Below are positions 8,594-18,417 of a stretch of 64,000 bases of DNA, piece by piece. A model generated the notes under the pieces. It did not search any database. It worked only from the letters and a program-made list of their open reading frames with translations, and was not told the DNA's origin. The first letter of the stretch is position 1. Each line of letters begins with the position of its first letter. Origin of the DNA: Chelativorans multitrophicus. GTDB lineage: Bacteria; Pseudomonadota; Alphaproteobacteria; Rhizobiales; Rhizobiaceae. Location of the stretch: contig NZ_JAAAPL010000008.1 in the NCBI RefSeq assembly GCF_011317445.1, positions 1-64,000 of the forward strand. Direction: 5' to 3'. The position numbers and the translations under genes are program-made.

Positions 8594-11500
8594 CGCATGG
8601 GATGGCGCGGCGGGCGCGTGCTGGAGCCAGGGATTGGCACGGGGCTGTTTCCCGCCCTCATGCCGGAAGGCCTGCGCGACGTCTCCCATGTCACCGGCAT
8701 CGAGCTCGACCCGGTGACGGCACGCATCGCCCGGTTGCTACAACCACAGGCGCGTATCATTACAGGCGACTTCGCCCGCACGGAGCTGCCGGCGAGCTTC
8801 GACCTTGCCATAGGCAACCCGCCCTTCTCCGACCGGACCGTGCGTTCCGACCGGGCCTATCGCTCGCTGTCCTTGCGCCTGCATGACTACTTCATCGCGC
8901 GGTCGATCGACCTGTTGAAGCCAGGCGCCTTCGCGGCGTTCGTCACCAGTTCCGGCACGATGGACAAGGCCGATGTCTGCGCGCGTGAGCATATCGCGAA
9001 GTCGGCGGACCTCATCGCTGCGATCCGGCTGCCCGAAGGAAGCTTCCGCGCGGACGCCGGAACAAATGTCGTCGTCGACATCCTCTTTTTCCGGAAGAGG
9101 AAAGCTGGGGAGCCTGAAGGCGAGCAGTCCTGGCTCGACACCGAAAACGTCCGGCCGGTCACAGACGATGAAGGCGCGATCCGCGTCAATCGCTGGTTCG
9201 CGCGCCACCCGGACTTCGTGCTCGGAACGCACGCACTGACCTCTGGTCCCTTCGGCGAGACCTACACATGCCGGCCCCGCGACGGCGAGGACCTCGACGC
9301 GGCGTTGTCCGCTGCCGTCAGTCTCCTTCCGGAAGATCGCTATGACGGCGAACCCAGCGACATCGACCCTAATTTGGATGTGGCTGACGATCAGACCGTT
9401 GTCGATCTGCCCAATGGCCGGCATGTGCGCGAAGGGAGCTTCTTCTTCGACAACGCCCGCGGCCTGATGCAAATCATTGACGGCGAGCCGGTCGCTGTGA
9501 AGGTGCGCAAGGGCCGTAGTGCCGACGGCATCCCTGAAAAGCATGTCCGTATCATCCGCAAGCTGATCCCGGTCCGTGACGCGGTGCGCGAGGTGCTGAA
9601 AGCCCAGGAAGTGGACCAGCCCTGGAAAGACCGTCAGGTCAGGCTGCGCATCGCCTGGTCGAGCTTCGTTCGCGACTTCGGTCCGATCAATCACACCACG
9701 GTCTCGATCAGCGAGGACACGGAGACCGGCGAGACCCGCGAAAGTCATCGGCGTCCAAACCTTCAGCCTTTCCTCGACGATCCCGACTGCTGGCTGGTCG
9801 CTTCGATCGAGGACTACGACCTTGAAAACGACACCGCCCGGCCCGGCCCGATCTTCACCGAGCGCGTGATCTCACCGCCGGCGCCGCCGGTGATCTCCAG
9901 CGCGGCCGACGCCCTTGCCGTGGTTCTCAATGAACGCGGCCGTGTCGATCTCGACCATATCGCCGAGCTGCTCCACCGCGACCCCCAGGACGTCGTCGCC
10001 GAACTTGGCAGCGCGATCTTTCAGGACCCCGCCGACGGTTCCTGGCAGATGGCTGACGCCTATCTCTCGGGTCATGTCCGCGACAAGCTGAAGGCCGCGG
10101 AAGCTGCTGCTGCCCTCGATCCGGCCTATGAGCGCAATGTCACGGCCCTGCAGGGCGTGCAGCCGGTCGACCTTCGCCCCTCCGACATCACCGCGCGTCT
10201 CGGCGCGCCGTGGATTCCCGCTCTCGATATCGCGGCATTCGTCAAGGAGACGATGAATGTCGACATCAGGATCCACCACATGCCGGAACTTGCTTCCTGG
10301 ACTGTCGATGCGCGCCAGCTTGGCTATCTCGCCGTCGGTACATCGGAATGGGGGACCGAACGCAGGCATGCGGGCGAACTGCTGACAGATGCGCTCAACA
10401 GCCGCGTGCCACAGATCTTCGATACGATCAAGGACGGCGACAGCGAGCGTCGCGTCCTCAACGTCGTCGATACCGAGGCGGCCAAGGAGAAGCTTCACAA
10501 GATCAAGGAGGCCTTCCAGCGGTGGATCTGGTCTGACCCGGATCGAACCGACCGGTTGGCCCGCATTTACAATGACCGCTTCAACAATATCGCGCCACGA
10601 GCGTTCGGCGGCTCCCATCTGAAACTTCCAGGCGCCTCGGGCGCCTTTGTTCTTTATGGACATCAGATGCGTGGAACCTGGCGCATCATTTCGGCCGGTT
10701 CAACCTATCTTGCCCACGCCGTCGGCGCCGGTAAGACGATGACCATGGCAGCCGCCATCATGGAGCAACGCCGTCTAGGCCTGATCGCCAAAGCGATGCT
10801 CACCGTCCCCGGCCATTGCCTGGCGCAGGTGGCCCGTGAGTTCCTGGCGCTCTATCCGACCGCCCGCATCCTCGTCGCCGACGAGACCAACTTCACCAAG
10901 GATAAGCGCGTGCGGTTCCTGTCGCGGGCGGCAACCGCGACCTGGGACGCGATTATCATCACGCATTCCGCCTTCAAGTTCATCGGCGTCCCGTCTGCCT
11001 TCGAACAACAGATGATACATGACGAGCTGGAGCTCTACGAGACGCTTCTCACCAAGGTCGAAGGCGATGACCGCGTCTCGCGCAAGCGGCTCGAGCGGCT
11101 GAAGGAGGGCCTGCAGGAGCGGCTCGAAGCACTCTCCAGTCGCAAGGACGATCTTCTCACCATTGCTGAAATTGGCGTCGACCAGATCATCGTCGACGAG
11201 GCACAGGAGTTCCGCAAGCTCTCCTTCGCCACCAACATGTCGACGCTCAAGGGCGTCGACCCCAACGGCTCGCAGCGCGCCTGGGATCTATACGTCAAAT
11301 CCCGCTTCATCGAGACGAAGAACCCGGGACGGGCGCTCGTGCTCGCCTCCGGAACCCCGATCACAAACACGCTCGGCGAGATGTTCACCGTCCAGCGGCT
11401 GATGGACCACGCGGCGCTGATGGAACGCGGTTTGCACGAATTCGACGCCTGGGCGTCGACCTTCGGCGACACGACGACCGAGCTGGAGCTTCAGCCTTCC

Positions 11501-13147
11501 GGCAAATACAAGCCTGTTTCCAGGTTTGCCAGCTTCGTCAACGTCCCCGAACTGATCGCGATGTTCCGCTCCTTCGCCGACGTCGTGATGCCGGAAGACC
11601 TGCGCCAATTCGTCAAGGTGCCGGCGATCTCCACCGGCAAGCGCCAGATCATCACATCGAAGCCGACGCAGGCCTTCAAACACTACCAGATGGTCCTGGC
11701 TGCGCGCATCGCGGAAATCGAGAAGCGCGACCGGCCGCCTGAGCCCGGCGATGACATCCTGCTCTCGGTGATCACCGATGGTCGCCATGCTGCAATCGAC
11801 CTGCGCCTGGTCGACGCCGACAATGACAATGAGGCGGACAACAAGCTCAACGCACTCATCTCGAATGCCTTCGCTATCTGGAGGGCGACAGCCGGGCACC
11901 CCTATGTTCGACATGACGGTAAGCCTTTCGAACTCCCGGGCGCCGCCCAGATGATCTTCAGCGATCTCGGAACGATCAGTGTTGAGAAGAGCAGGGGCTT
12001 TTCCGCCTATCGCTGGATCCGTGACGAACTCATCCGCATGGGCGTGCCAGCCGGCGAGATTGCTTTCATGCAGGACTATAAAAAGTCGGAGGCCAAGCAG
12101 CGTCTGTTCGGCGACGTGCGCGCCGGCAAGGTCCGCTTCCTGATCGGCAGTTCCGAGACGATGGGCACCGGCGTCAATGCGCAACTGAGGCTCAAGGCGC
12201 TCCACCATCTCGACGTGCCCTGGCTCCCGTCGCAGATCGAGCAACGCGAGGGTCGCATCGTCCGTCAGGGCAACCAGCACGACGAGGTCGATATCTTCGC
12301 TTACGCTACCGAAGGTTCGCTCGACGCCACCATGTGGCAGAACAACGAGCGCAAGGCCCGCTTCATCGCCGCGGCGCTCTCCGGTGATACCTCCGTGCGG
12401 CGTCTCGAAGATCTCGGTGAGGGCCAGGCCAACCAGTTCGCCATAGCCAAGGCCATCGCGTCCGGCGATCAGCGCTTGATGCAGAAGGCTGGGCTTGAAG
12501 CCGATATCGCCCGGCTGGAGCGTCTGCGCGCGGCGCATATCGATGATCAGCACGCCGTTCGCTGGCAACTTCGCGACGCCGAGCGCGATATCGAGTTCTG
12601 CACGCGGCGGATTGGGGAGATCGGCCAGGATATCGGGATGCTCGTTCCGACCACCGGCGAGGCATTCACCATGACCGTGGCCGGTAAGGTCTACACTGAG
12701 CGCAAGGAGGCAGGCCGCGCGCTCATGAAGGAGATTCTGACCTTGGTGCAGCTTCAGCAGGAGGGCGAGAGCATCATCGGCTCTGTCGGGGGGTTCGATC
12801 TCGAATATGACGGCCAGCGCTTCGGCAAGGAAGGCTACCGTTATACCACCATGCTGACGCGCACGGGCGCCGATTCCGAAATCGAACTTGCCATGACGGT
12901 CACGCCGCTCGGAGCGATTTCGCGACTCGAACACTCGCTCGACGATTTCGAGGGCGAACGCGAGCGGTATCGCCAGCGTCTCGCTGATGCCCGCCGCAGG
13001 CTCGCATCGTACCAGTCGAGGGACAATGGTGCCGAGTTTGCCTTCGCCGGCGAACTGGCCGACAAGCGGCGGCAGCTTGGCAAGATAGAGGCGGCCCTGT
13101 CGGCGGATGTGGAAACATCTGCTGAACCTTTGCAGGATGCCGCATAG
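8594..13147 (+). pseudogene. strawberry-notch-like methylase-helicase, 3' part
   Basis: About 1,517 codons continue the protein begun at 6488. In order they encode an SAM-binding methylase core (RVLEPGIGTGLFP, then LAIGNPPFSD with an NPPF catalytic loop near 8815), a long linker, and an SNF2-like helicase. Helicase motifs are AVGAGKTMTMA (near 10720), VDEAQEFRKL (near 11190), ASGTPITNTLGEMF (near 11345) and SQIEQREGRIVRQGNQ (near 12240). A coiled region closes the protein. Reconstituted length is about 1,700 residues. With its 5' part removed by the IS, an internal ATG at 8597 could still give a nearly complete methylase-helicase, so residual expression is possible. Confidence 0.82.
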
Positions 13148-13503
13148 TCGATTCACCCCCCTCAGTCCCTCCGTGAAATGGCCGAGTGGCAGATATCCGG
13201 CTCTCGCATGTCGCAGCGGGGATGTTCTTTGAGAGGAGGAGGAGGGAAAAAGAAAAAGGAGGATGAGGAATCCGCTCGCAGATCGGTCGGACCGCTGACG
13301 CTTGCGCTCAACCGCGCCGGCTCGCGATCCCGGCCGCGTCGGCCTTCGCAAGGCTGTTAGCCCCGCTTGTCCTGCCGGGCAGGGATGCTCGGCCGCAGTT
13401 GCACCGGTCCGTCCGCTCCGCGGGCCAGAGGGTGTCTTCGGGAAGAAGACGAAGAAGGACGCAGCGATTGGCTGTGTCCGGCAACCCCGTGAGGAGCATT
13501 TCC
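13148..13503. other. leader with polypurine tract before ParB-like gene
   Basis: No gene is visible in 356 bases. A 33-base uninterrupted purine tract lies at 13231-13263 (G/A only), followed by GC-rich segments that can form several short hairpins. GTGAGGAGC ahead of 13504 is the ribosome-binding site of the following gene. Confidence 0.4.
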
Positions 13504-15243
13504 ATGGAACTGAAGTTTGTCGATCCGCGCGCGCTGAAGGGAAACCCCGACAAGGCGCGTCGTTCCAAGTCCAGTCCGCAGGCTGACGCATTGCTGCTGG
13601 CGACGATCCGCGCCGTCGGTATCGTGCAGCCGCCTGTCGTTGCACCGGAATCCGATGGTGGCAACGGCTTCGTCATCGATGCCGGCCATCGCCGCGTCAA
13701 GCAGGCCATCGCCGCAGGCCTTGAAGAGATCGCCGTGCTGGTGATCGAGCGTGCCGAGGATGGCGGCGCAATGCGCTCGCTCGCAGAAACGCTGGCGCAT
13801 GAGCAGCTCAATCCCGTCGATCAGTGGCGGGCGATCGAGCGCCTGGTCGCGCTCGGCTGGACCGAGGAAGCGATCGCTGTCGCCTTGGCCTTGCCGGTTC
13901 GCCAGATCCGCAAGCTGCGTCTGCTCGCCAATGTCCTACCGGCGATGCTCGACCAGATGGCCAAAGGCGACATGCCCAATGAGAGCCAGCTGCGCACCAT
14001 CGCGTCGGCCTCGCTCGACGACCAGAAGGAGGTCTGGAAGAAGCATAAGCCCTCGAAGGCCGACCCGCAGGTCTCCTGGTGGAGTGTCGCGCAAGGCCTA
14101 CAGAAGACCCGCATGTATGCCCGCGATGCGAGCTTCGGCGAGGATCTCGCCCAGGCCTACGGCATTGCCTGGGTCGAGGACCTGTTTGCACCGGCCGATC
14201 AGGACAGCCGCTACACGACCGACGTCGAGGCATTCCTGGGCGCGCAGCAGGAGTGGATGACGCAGAACCTGCCCAAGAAGGGGGTCATCACCGAGACCAA
14301 CAACTGGGGCCAGCCGGAACTGCCGAAGAAGGCGGAGCGCGTCTATGGCAAGCCGGGCAAGTCCGACCATACGGCCCTGTACCTAGACCGCGAGGGGAAG
14401 GTTCAGACGGTGCACTTCCGCATGGCGGAGGCGAAGAAGCCGAAGAAGGGCGAACAGCCGGCGGGCGAGGGTGACGATACTGCGATCGTCGTGAAGACCC
14501 GCCCCGATGTCACCCGCAAGGGCATCGAAATGATCGGTGATCTGCGCACCGATGCTCTGCATGAAGCGCTGTCGCGGGCTCCGATCGAGGACGACACGTT
14601 GATGGCGTTGTTGGTCCTGGCGTTCGCGGGACAGAACGTGACGGTGGCGTCCGGCACGCGCGACATCTCCTACTACGGGGCGGCCGGCCTTGGCGAACAT
14701 GCCGCGCGCCTGTTCGACGAGGAGGGCAAGCTCGACTTCGACATGGAAACGCTTCGGGTTGCCGTGCGCTCGCTGCTGATCGACGTCTTGTCGTGCAGGG
14801 AAAACCGTTCGGACAGTGGCATCGTTTCCCGCGTTGCTGGCGATGTGATCGGCGCCGACGGCTTCCTGCCGAACATGGGCACGGAGGAGTTCCTCTCCTG
14901 CCTGTCGCGACCGGCGCTGGAGGCGTCGTGCGCCGACACGTCGGTTCTTCCCCGGCAGAAGATCAAGGACACCCGCGCGGCCCTGGTCGAGCACTTCAAG
15001 GAAGGTCGCTTCGTCCATCCGTCGGCGCTGTTCGGTCCCGACCAGACCAAGCTCGCGTCGTGGCTGAAGAAAAACGAGCGCGTCGAGCAGCCTGAAGATG
15101 ACGGCACGCCGGAAGGCGAGGACGAGCTCGACGGCGATGCGGTCGTCGAGCCGGCGCATGACTATGTCGATGAAGATCAGGCTGCGGCCGACCAGGACCT
15201 CACCGACGAGCAGCGCGAGGCCTACAAGGTGGCCGCCGAGTAA
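13504..15243 (+). CDS. ParB/Spo0J-type nuclease-like protein (plasmid, long form)
   Basis: This 579-residue protein has an N-terminal ParB-like domain: FVDPRALKGNPDKARR, then VIDAGHRRVKQAI at about residues 57-69 (the GxRR box), and a helix-turn-helix segment (LALPVRQIRKLRLLANVLP). The rest is a long C-terminal region found in plasmid ParB-like proteins that are not partners of a ParA; it ends in a very acidic tail. The true partition ParB here is RepB at 50.1 kb, so this protein probably serves another DNA-binding or nucleolytic role. The start at 13504 is preferred over 13399 because of the GAGGAG site and the domain start. Confidence 0.78.
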   Translation: MELKFVDPRALKGNPDKARRSKSSPQADALLLATIRAVGIVQPPVVAPESDGGNGFVIDAGHRRVKQAIAAGLEEIAVLVIERAEDGGAMRSLAETLAHEQLNPVDQWRAIERLVALGWTEEAIAVALALPVRQIRKLRLLANVLPAMLDQMAKGDMPNESQLRTIASASLDDQKEVWKKHKPSKADPQVSWWSVAQGLQKTRMYARDASFGEDLAQAYGIAWVEDLFAPADQDSRYTTDVEAFLGAQQEWMTQNLPKKGVITETNNWGQPELPKKAERVYGKPGKSDHTALYLDREGKVQTVHFRMAEAKKPKKGEQPAGEGDDTAIVVKTRPDVTRKGIEMIGDLRTDALHEALSRAPIEDDTLMALLVLAFAGQNVTVASGTRDISYYGAAGLGEHAARLFDEEGKLDFDMETLRVAVRSLLIDVLSCRENRSDSGIVSRVAGDVIGADGFLPNMGTEEFLSCLSRPALEASCADTSVLPRQKIKDTRAALVEHFKEGRFVHPSALFGPDQTKLASWLKKNERVEQPEDDGTPEGEDELDGDAVVEPAHDYVDEDQAAADQDLTDEQREAYKVAAE

Positions 15244-15273
15244 GCGTCACACCCTCTCTTCCGAACGACCATC

Positions 15274-15309
15274 CCGCCGCCGGTGCATCACCGGCGGCGG
15301 TTCTGTTTT
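15274..15309 (+). terminator. intrinsic terminator after ParB-like gene
   Basis: There is a perfect 12-bp stem, CCGCCGCCGGTG (15274-15285) and its inverse (15289-15300), with a 3-base loop, followed by TTCTGTTTT. It lies 30 bases after the ParB-like stop codon and ends that transcription unit. Confidence 0.85.
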
Positions 15310-15332
15310 CCACTCAACACCACGGAGAAACC

Positions 15333-15809
15333 ATGTCCGCTCAGTTGATCTACGACCTCGTGCCCCTGGGCTCGACCCTGACATATTCCGACCGCTCCCC
15401 GCGCCCGCCGGAACGCCACCGCAAGAAGCTTGCCGCCTGGGAGACCCGCAACTCGGGCGGTCGCCTGATCCGCAAACAGGCCGGAGTACGTGTCGGCAAC
15501 ATTACGATCCCTGCCTCCATCACCCTCCACGAGGGGGACTATGGCAGCCAGGGGACGATTGTCCTGCGCGTCCACCGGACGTTTTCGGTGAACAGCGACC
15601 TCAAGTTCGCGGTCAAGGAACGGCCCGCGATCGGCTCGGTTCTCGTCCTCGATCGGGCCGGCGACGATGCCGAGCTTGTCCATCTTGCCGCCGATCGCAC
15701 CGCCGCCGCGGAATGGCTGACCCGCCACGGTTATCCAAATGCCGTGCTGCAGGAAATCACGGCCGATACGGAAGCGGCGGACAGTGTCGAGGGGAGGGCA
15801 GCGGCATGA
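15333..15809 (+). CDS. conserved hypothetical plasmid protein (158 aa)
   Basis: This soluble basic-start protein has no recognised catalytic motif. Its N-terminal half reads like a small beta-rich domain (MSAQLIYDLVPLGSTLTYSD, RNSGGRLIRKQ). The stop overlaps the ATG of the next gene in an ATGA arrangement, so translation of the two is coupled. The start follows ACCACGGAGAAACC. It belongs to the block of hypothetical genes that keep company with ArdC and ParB-like genes on rhizobial plasmids. Function is unknown. Confidence 0.6.
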   Translation: MSAQLIYDLVPLGSTLTYSDRSPRPPERHRKKLAAWETRNSGGRLIRKQAGVRVGNITIPASITLHEGDYGSQGTIVLRVHRTFSVNSDLKFAVKERPAIGSVLVLDRAGDDAELVHLAADRTAAAEWLTRHGYPNAVLQEITADTEAADSVEGRAAA

Positions 15810-16690
15810 GCGCACCTGCTTTCGAAACCGATGTCATCGAAGCCCCCGGTTTTCCGTGGGTTTCTTTTGGCAAAAGTGCAGATGGCCTGCCCGTTGCACT
15901 CGTCGACGAGCACGCCTTCGCCATGGCCCCCGCCCGAGACGGGCGCCATTTCCTTGTAACCGGGTGGCGTATCCGGCGGCCCATGGCCGACTGGACGCGG
16001 AGCGACTTCTACGGTCATGGCGGCGACCTTGCCGATGAGAACGCCTTCCGGACAAAGGTTCTGGAAAACGCCGAACACCAGCGCGAGAAGATCGCCCTCG
16101 GCCGACGCGAGGAGCGATCCACGGCGAGTACACCATGGGGTCCGTCACAGGGGGCGACCGTGTATGCTGACGGCATTGTCTTCCACTCGACGGCTGGCCA
16201 TGGCGGCTTCCTTCTTTCGCCCGACCGCAACCGCAAGGTTCATCCGTCGATCCGCGTCGCCGGCGGGGCCTATGAGGAGGATGAGGCCTGGGCGATCGTC
16301 GCCTTCAGCTTTCCGCATTTGTTCACCGCTTTCGAGCGCCGGGCTGCGGAAAAGACGATGAAGGACAGCTTCCCGGATGCGTGGGAGGCGATCACCGGCA
16401 ATGTGCTTGGTGCGGGTGAATCCTGGACGAAGGACGAACGTGCATTCTTCGCGCAGCACCGCGACGACTGGATCGTCATCTGGGCGATCATCTGCGACCA
16501 CCAACCCGGCTTCACCGAAGTAATCGCCACCCCCGGCGGTAAACGCGGGCCGGGTAGCGAGGAACGCCGGTTCCTCGTTCCTTCGGTTGAATATCGTGTC
16601 GGCCGCTTCGGCTTCGTCATCGATCCGGAGCGACACGCCGTCTATGGCGGGCCTTCGAGCTTTGTCGGCTGGCAGGGGAGACCAGCGTAA
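15806..16690 (+). CDS. DUF7007-like plasmid protein
   Basis: This 294-residue protein is translationally coupled to its upstream neighbour (ATGA overlap). The segment YADGIVFHSTAGHGGFLLSP, followed by HPSIRVAGGAYEEDEAWAIV and a FPDAWEAI stretch, is what I recognise as the DUF7007 family of alphaproteobacterial plasmids. No signal peptide or membrane segment is present. The frame is open further 5' (to 15098), but that part lies over the previous genes and is a shadow. Function is unknown; co-occurrence with ArdC and ParB-like genes suggests a backbone role in plasmid establishment. Confidence 0.62.
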   Translation: MSAPAFETDVIEAPGFPWVSFGKSADGLPVALVDEHAFAMAPARDGRHFLVTGWRIRRPMADWTRSDFYGHGGDLADENAFRTKVLENAEHQREKIALGRREERSTASTPWGPSQGATVYADGIVFHSTAGHGGFLLSPDRNRKVHPSIRVAGGAYEEDEAWAIVAFSFPHLFTAFERRAAEKTMKDSFPDAWEAITGNVLGAGESWTKDERAFFAQHRDDWIVIWAIICDHQPGFTEVIATPGGKRGPGSEERRFLVPSVEYRVGRFGFVIDPERHAVYGGPSSFVGWQGRPA

Positions 16691-17013
16691 TGGTCGCGCG
16701 AGGTCGCCGAGCGCGGCTCTTTCGCATGGAGGAAGCTCGCCGGCAAATCCAGCGTCAGCTGGACATGATCGACCGGCAGATCACGCGGCGCATGGCAGCG
16801 CTGATCCCGCAACTGCATCCGCGCCAGACCACGTATCGGCGCGGGAAGTCACCAGACCCTGGCGCATTCCTCGAACGGTATCGTGCCAATCTGGCTGCGA
16901 TCACGGCGGAACGTCAGCCGGAAATCGACGCCTTGACCCGTAAACTGGCACGCCAGGAAAGCACTATCACGGCATTGCGGGCGCAGCTCGACCCGGAAGA
17001 ACTGTGTGCGTGA
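16690..17013 (+). CDS. small coiled-coil hypothetical protein
   Basis: This is a 107-residue basic, helical protein. Its ATG overlaps the preceding TAA (TAATG), so it is the third coupled gene of this operon. The N-terminus is arginine-rich (MVARGRRARLFRMEEARRQI), and the rest is predicted coiled coil with regularly spaced Leu, Ile and Gln. There is no recognised domain. Codon use matches its neighbours. A DNA-binding or structural role is possible from the charge pattern but is not demonstrated. Confidence 0.5.
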   Translation: MVARGRRARLFRMEEARRQIQRQLDMIDRQITRRMAALIPQLHPRQTTYRRGKSPDPGAFLERYRANLAAITAERQPEIDALTRKLARQESTITALRAQLDPEELCA

Positions 17014-17495
17014 CGCGGATGTCGTTCTCGCCGCGGTACGACATTCATTCGTGGCGATGATGCTGGTTACAACCATGGTGACCAGATCGCTCCCGGCAAA
17101 TCGTGGATGACCTTCGGCAGCGCGGCTGGCCATGAAACACCATGGCGGTGCGGGTCGACCGGGCGCTTACCGGTCTGCATGCCGGTGTCACAGACCATCC
17201 CTCGCCGCTCTTCCCGGCGGGTTTGTTGCGGTCTGAACCAGCGGCTGGCCCCTTCAAGGCCGCTATCGCGCCGCGGAGCGGCCGGAACCCCGCCGATCTC
17301 GGCAAGGCCGGCCCGCGTCCCGCGCAGGGACCAGTGAAGAACTGGCCCCGGCTTGTCCGCAAGCCGGCCTCGCTCGCCTGGCAGGGTCCGGACCCTGAAG
17401 CGTCCAGCTTCCGCTGGTTCCTTTCGACCGCACCCGCAGGAAAGACCGGCCGAGGGCCGGATCACCTGAAGGGCATCGCTAGAAAGGTAAGCTCA
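17014..17495. promoter_or_regulatory. 482-base hairpin-dense leader
   Basis: No gene is visible, but the stretch is unusually structured. Long-range arms GCGGTC (17228-17233) plus GAACCAGCGG (17235-17244) pair with CCGCTGGTTC (17411-17420) plus GACCGC (17426-17431). Inside lie a perfect 8-bp stem (17348-17355 with 17360-17367) and a 16-bp palindrome CAGGGTCCGGACCCTG (17383-17398). It ends directly upstream of the gene at 17496. Such a fold would form readily in single-stranded DNA or in the transcript. Confidence 0.5.
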
Positions 17496-18083
17496 ATGTC
17501 CAGTTCAACCCGCTCCCCCAAGTCCAAGGCCCGCATCGTCCCGCTCCGCAAGGGCACGACCCTCGAAATGGTCCGGCTTTGCTGCCCTGACGGCAACCAG
17601 GCCGCGCTCATCTCCGAAAGTTTCGGCCTTCCGGTCCTCGACAGCGACGGCATCCGCGACTTCCACCAGCGCAGCCTGATCGAAGGCGCCGATACCCTCT
17701 CCGAGGGGCTTTCCGACAAGGCGATGCAGATTCACCTGCAGCGGATCGTCGGCTCCTATGTCGGCTCCGCCTACGGGGCAGGTCAGTTCTACTCCAAGGC
17801 CGTCACCGAGGCGAAAGACGCCACGGCCAAGCTCGCCAACGACATCCGCGACGAGGATCTGGACGGACCGGTCGGTTTCGACAGCAACGCCCAGCGCAAG
17901 CGCGAATTCGCGGCCGACATGGGGCTTCAGTCCCACGCCCTGCGCATGGCCGCCGAGGGTGCCGTCGCCGCTTACGAGCATATCGTCGGCGAGACCTGGA
18001 AGCCCTACGAGCGTCAGGTCGAAAATCCCGGCCAGACCGTCAGCCGGCAGGCGGCCGACCTCCAGATGGCGGCGCTCGGCTAG
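17496..18083 (+). CDS. conserved hypothetical plasmid protein (195 aa)
   Basis: This soluble helical protein has no recognised motif. The ATG at 17496 is chosen because the upstream part of the open frame consists of the structured leader. The protein begins basic (SSSTRSPKSKARIVPLRKGT) and continues with an alanine-rich helical domain (LQRIVGSYVGSAYGAGQFYS). It stands alone between the leader and two terminators. Being a single-gene unit with a long leader, it resembles the ArdC and DUF736 units downstream. Function is unknown. Confidence 0.55.
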   Translation: MSSSTRSPKSKARIVPLRKGTTLEMVRLCCPDGNQAALISESFGLPVLDSDGIRDFHQRSLIEGADTLSEGLSDKAMQIHLQRIVGSYVGSAYGAGQFYSKAVTEAKDATAKLANDIRDEDLDGPVGFDSNAQRKREFAADMGLQSHALRMAAEGAVAAYEHIVGETWKPYERQVENPGQTVSRQAADLQMAALG

Positions 18084-18091
18084 CCAATCCC

Positions 18092-18113
18092 GGGCGGAGC
18101 TTCGGCTCCGCCC
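18092..18113 (+). terminator. UUCG-capped intrinsic terminator
   Basis: A perfect 9-bp stem GGGCGGAGC/GCTCCGCCC (18092-18100, 18105-18113) with a TTCG tetraloop lies just after the stop at 18083. It is followed by a weak TCATCTT tract. Confidence 0.75.
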
Positions 18114-18132
18114 TCATCTTCCCATCGAGGCT

Positions 18133-18158
18133 GGTGTCCTTGCGGACACCGGCCTTTT
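18133..18158 (+). terminator. second hairpin with T-run
   Basis: Stem GGTGTCC (18133-18139)/GGACACC (18144-18150), extendable by flanking G-C pairs, is followed by CCTTTT ending at 18158. It makes a tandem terminator with the preceding hairpin and insulates the ArdC leader from upstream transcription. Confidence 0.65.
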
Positions 18159-18204
18159 CGCATGTGCGTCGCCAAGGAAACCCGACAAATGAAAACGATC
18201 CTGC

Positions 18205-18398
18205 AGGCCGCGCCAGTCGCGGCCGTCACGAATGTTGGTCCTGCTTCGGTCCTCGGCCCGCGAAACGGCTGCGCCGTCCTTCACTGACGTTGCGGCCCGC
18301 AACCGACATCTATCCTTTTTCCGATTGCTCTCGAGCGGGTTCGCGAACCTGCGGTCCTGCGCCTGCGGACCTCGTGACGGCCGCGACTGGCGCGGCCT
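18205..18398. repeat. 27-bp perfect inverted repeat flanking the ardC leader
   Basis: The arm at 18205-18231 (starting AGGCCGCGCCAGTCGCGGCC) is exactly the reverse complement of 18372-18398. The arms are separated by 140 bases, and the right arm ends 19 bases before the ardC start. In single-stranded DNA or RNA the arms would form a long stem closing a 140-base loop that has further internal pairing. Two terminators lie just upstream, so the element acts as an isolated leader for ardC. A role as a single-stranded-DNA promoter, similar in principle to Frpo elements of leading regions, is inference. Confidence 0.7.
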
Positions 18399-18417
18399 TG
18401 AATGGAGGTTTTGGAAA

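Larger units (their letters stand above)
7025..8594. mobile_element. IS110-family (IS1111-like) insertion interrupting the methylase-helicase gene
   Basis: The inserted segment of about 1.57 kb lies between codons for IWSGL and MGWRGG. It carries one minus-strand transposase and a noncoding stretch of about 310 bases on the side downstream of the transposase, the arrangement described for the IS1111 group. There are no long terminal inverted repeats. ATGGGC near the left end (7027-7032) is matched inversely by GCCCAT near the right end (8577-8582), fitting short subterminal repeats. Exact end bases are uncertain by a few nucleotides. Confidence 0.75.

Noticed and set aside
11288-13645. 785-aa open frame on the minus strand
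   Set aside because: It is the antisense shadow of the methylase-helicase gene. High GC keeps the opposite frame open, and the product has no motif.
13504-15243. Partition ParB of the replicon
   Set aside because: It has no ParA neighbour, is much longer than RepB, and repA-repB with parS are present at 48.7-51.2 kb.
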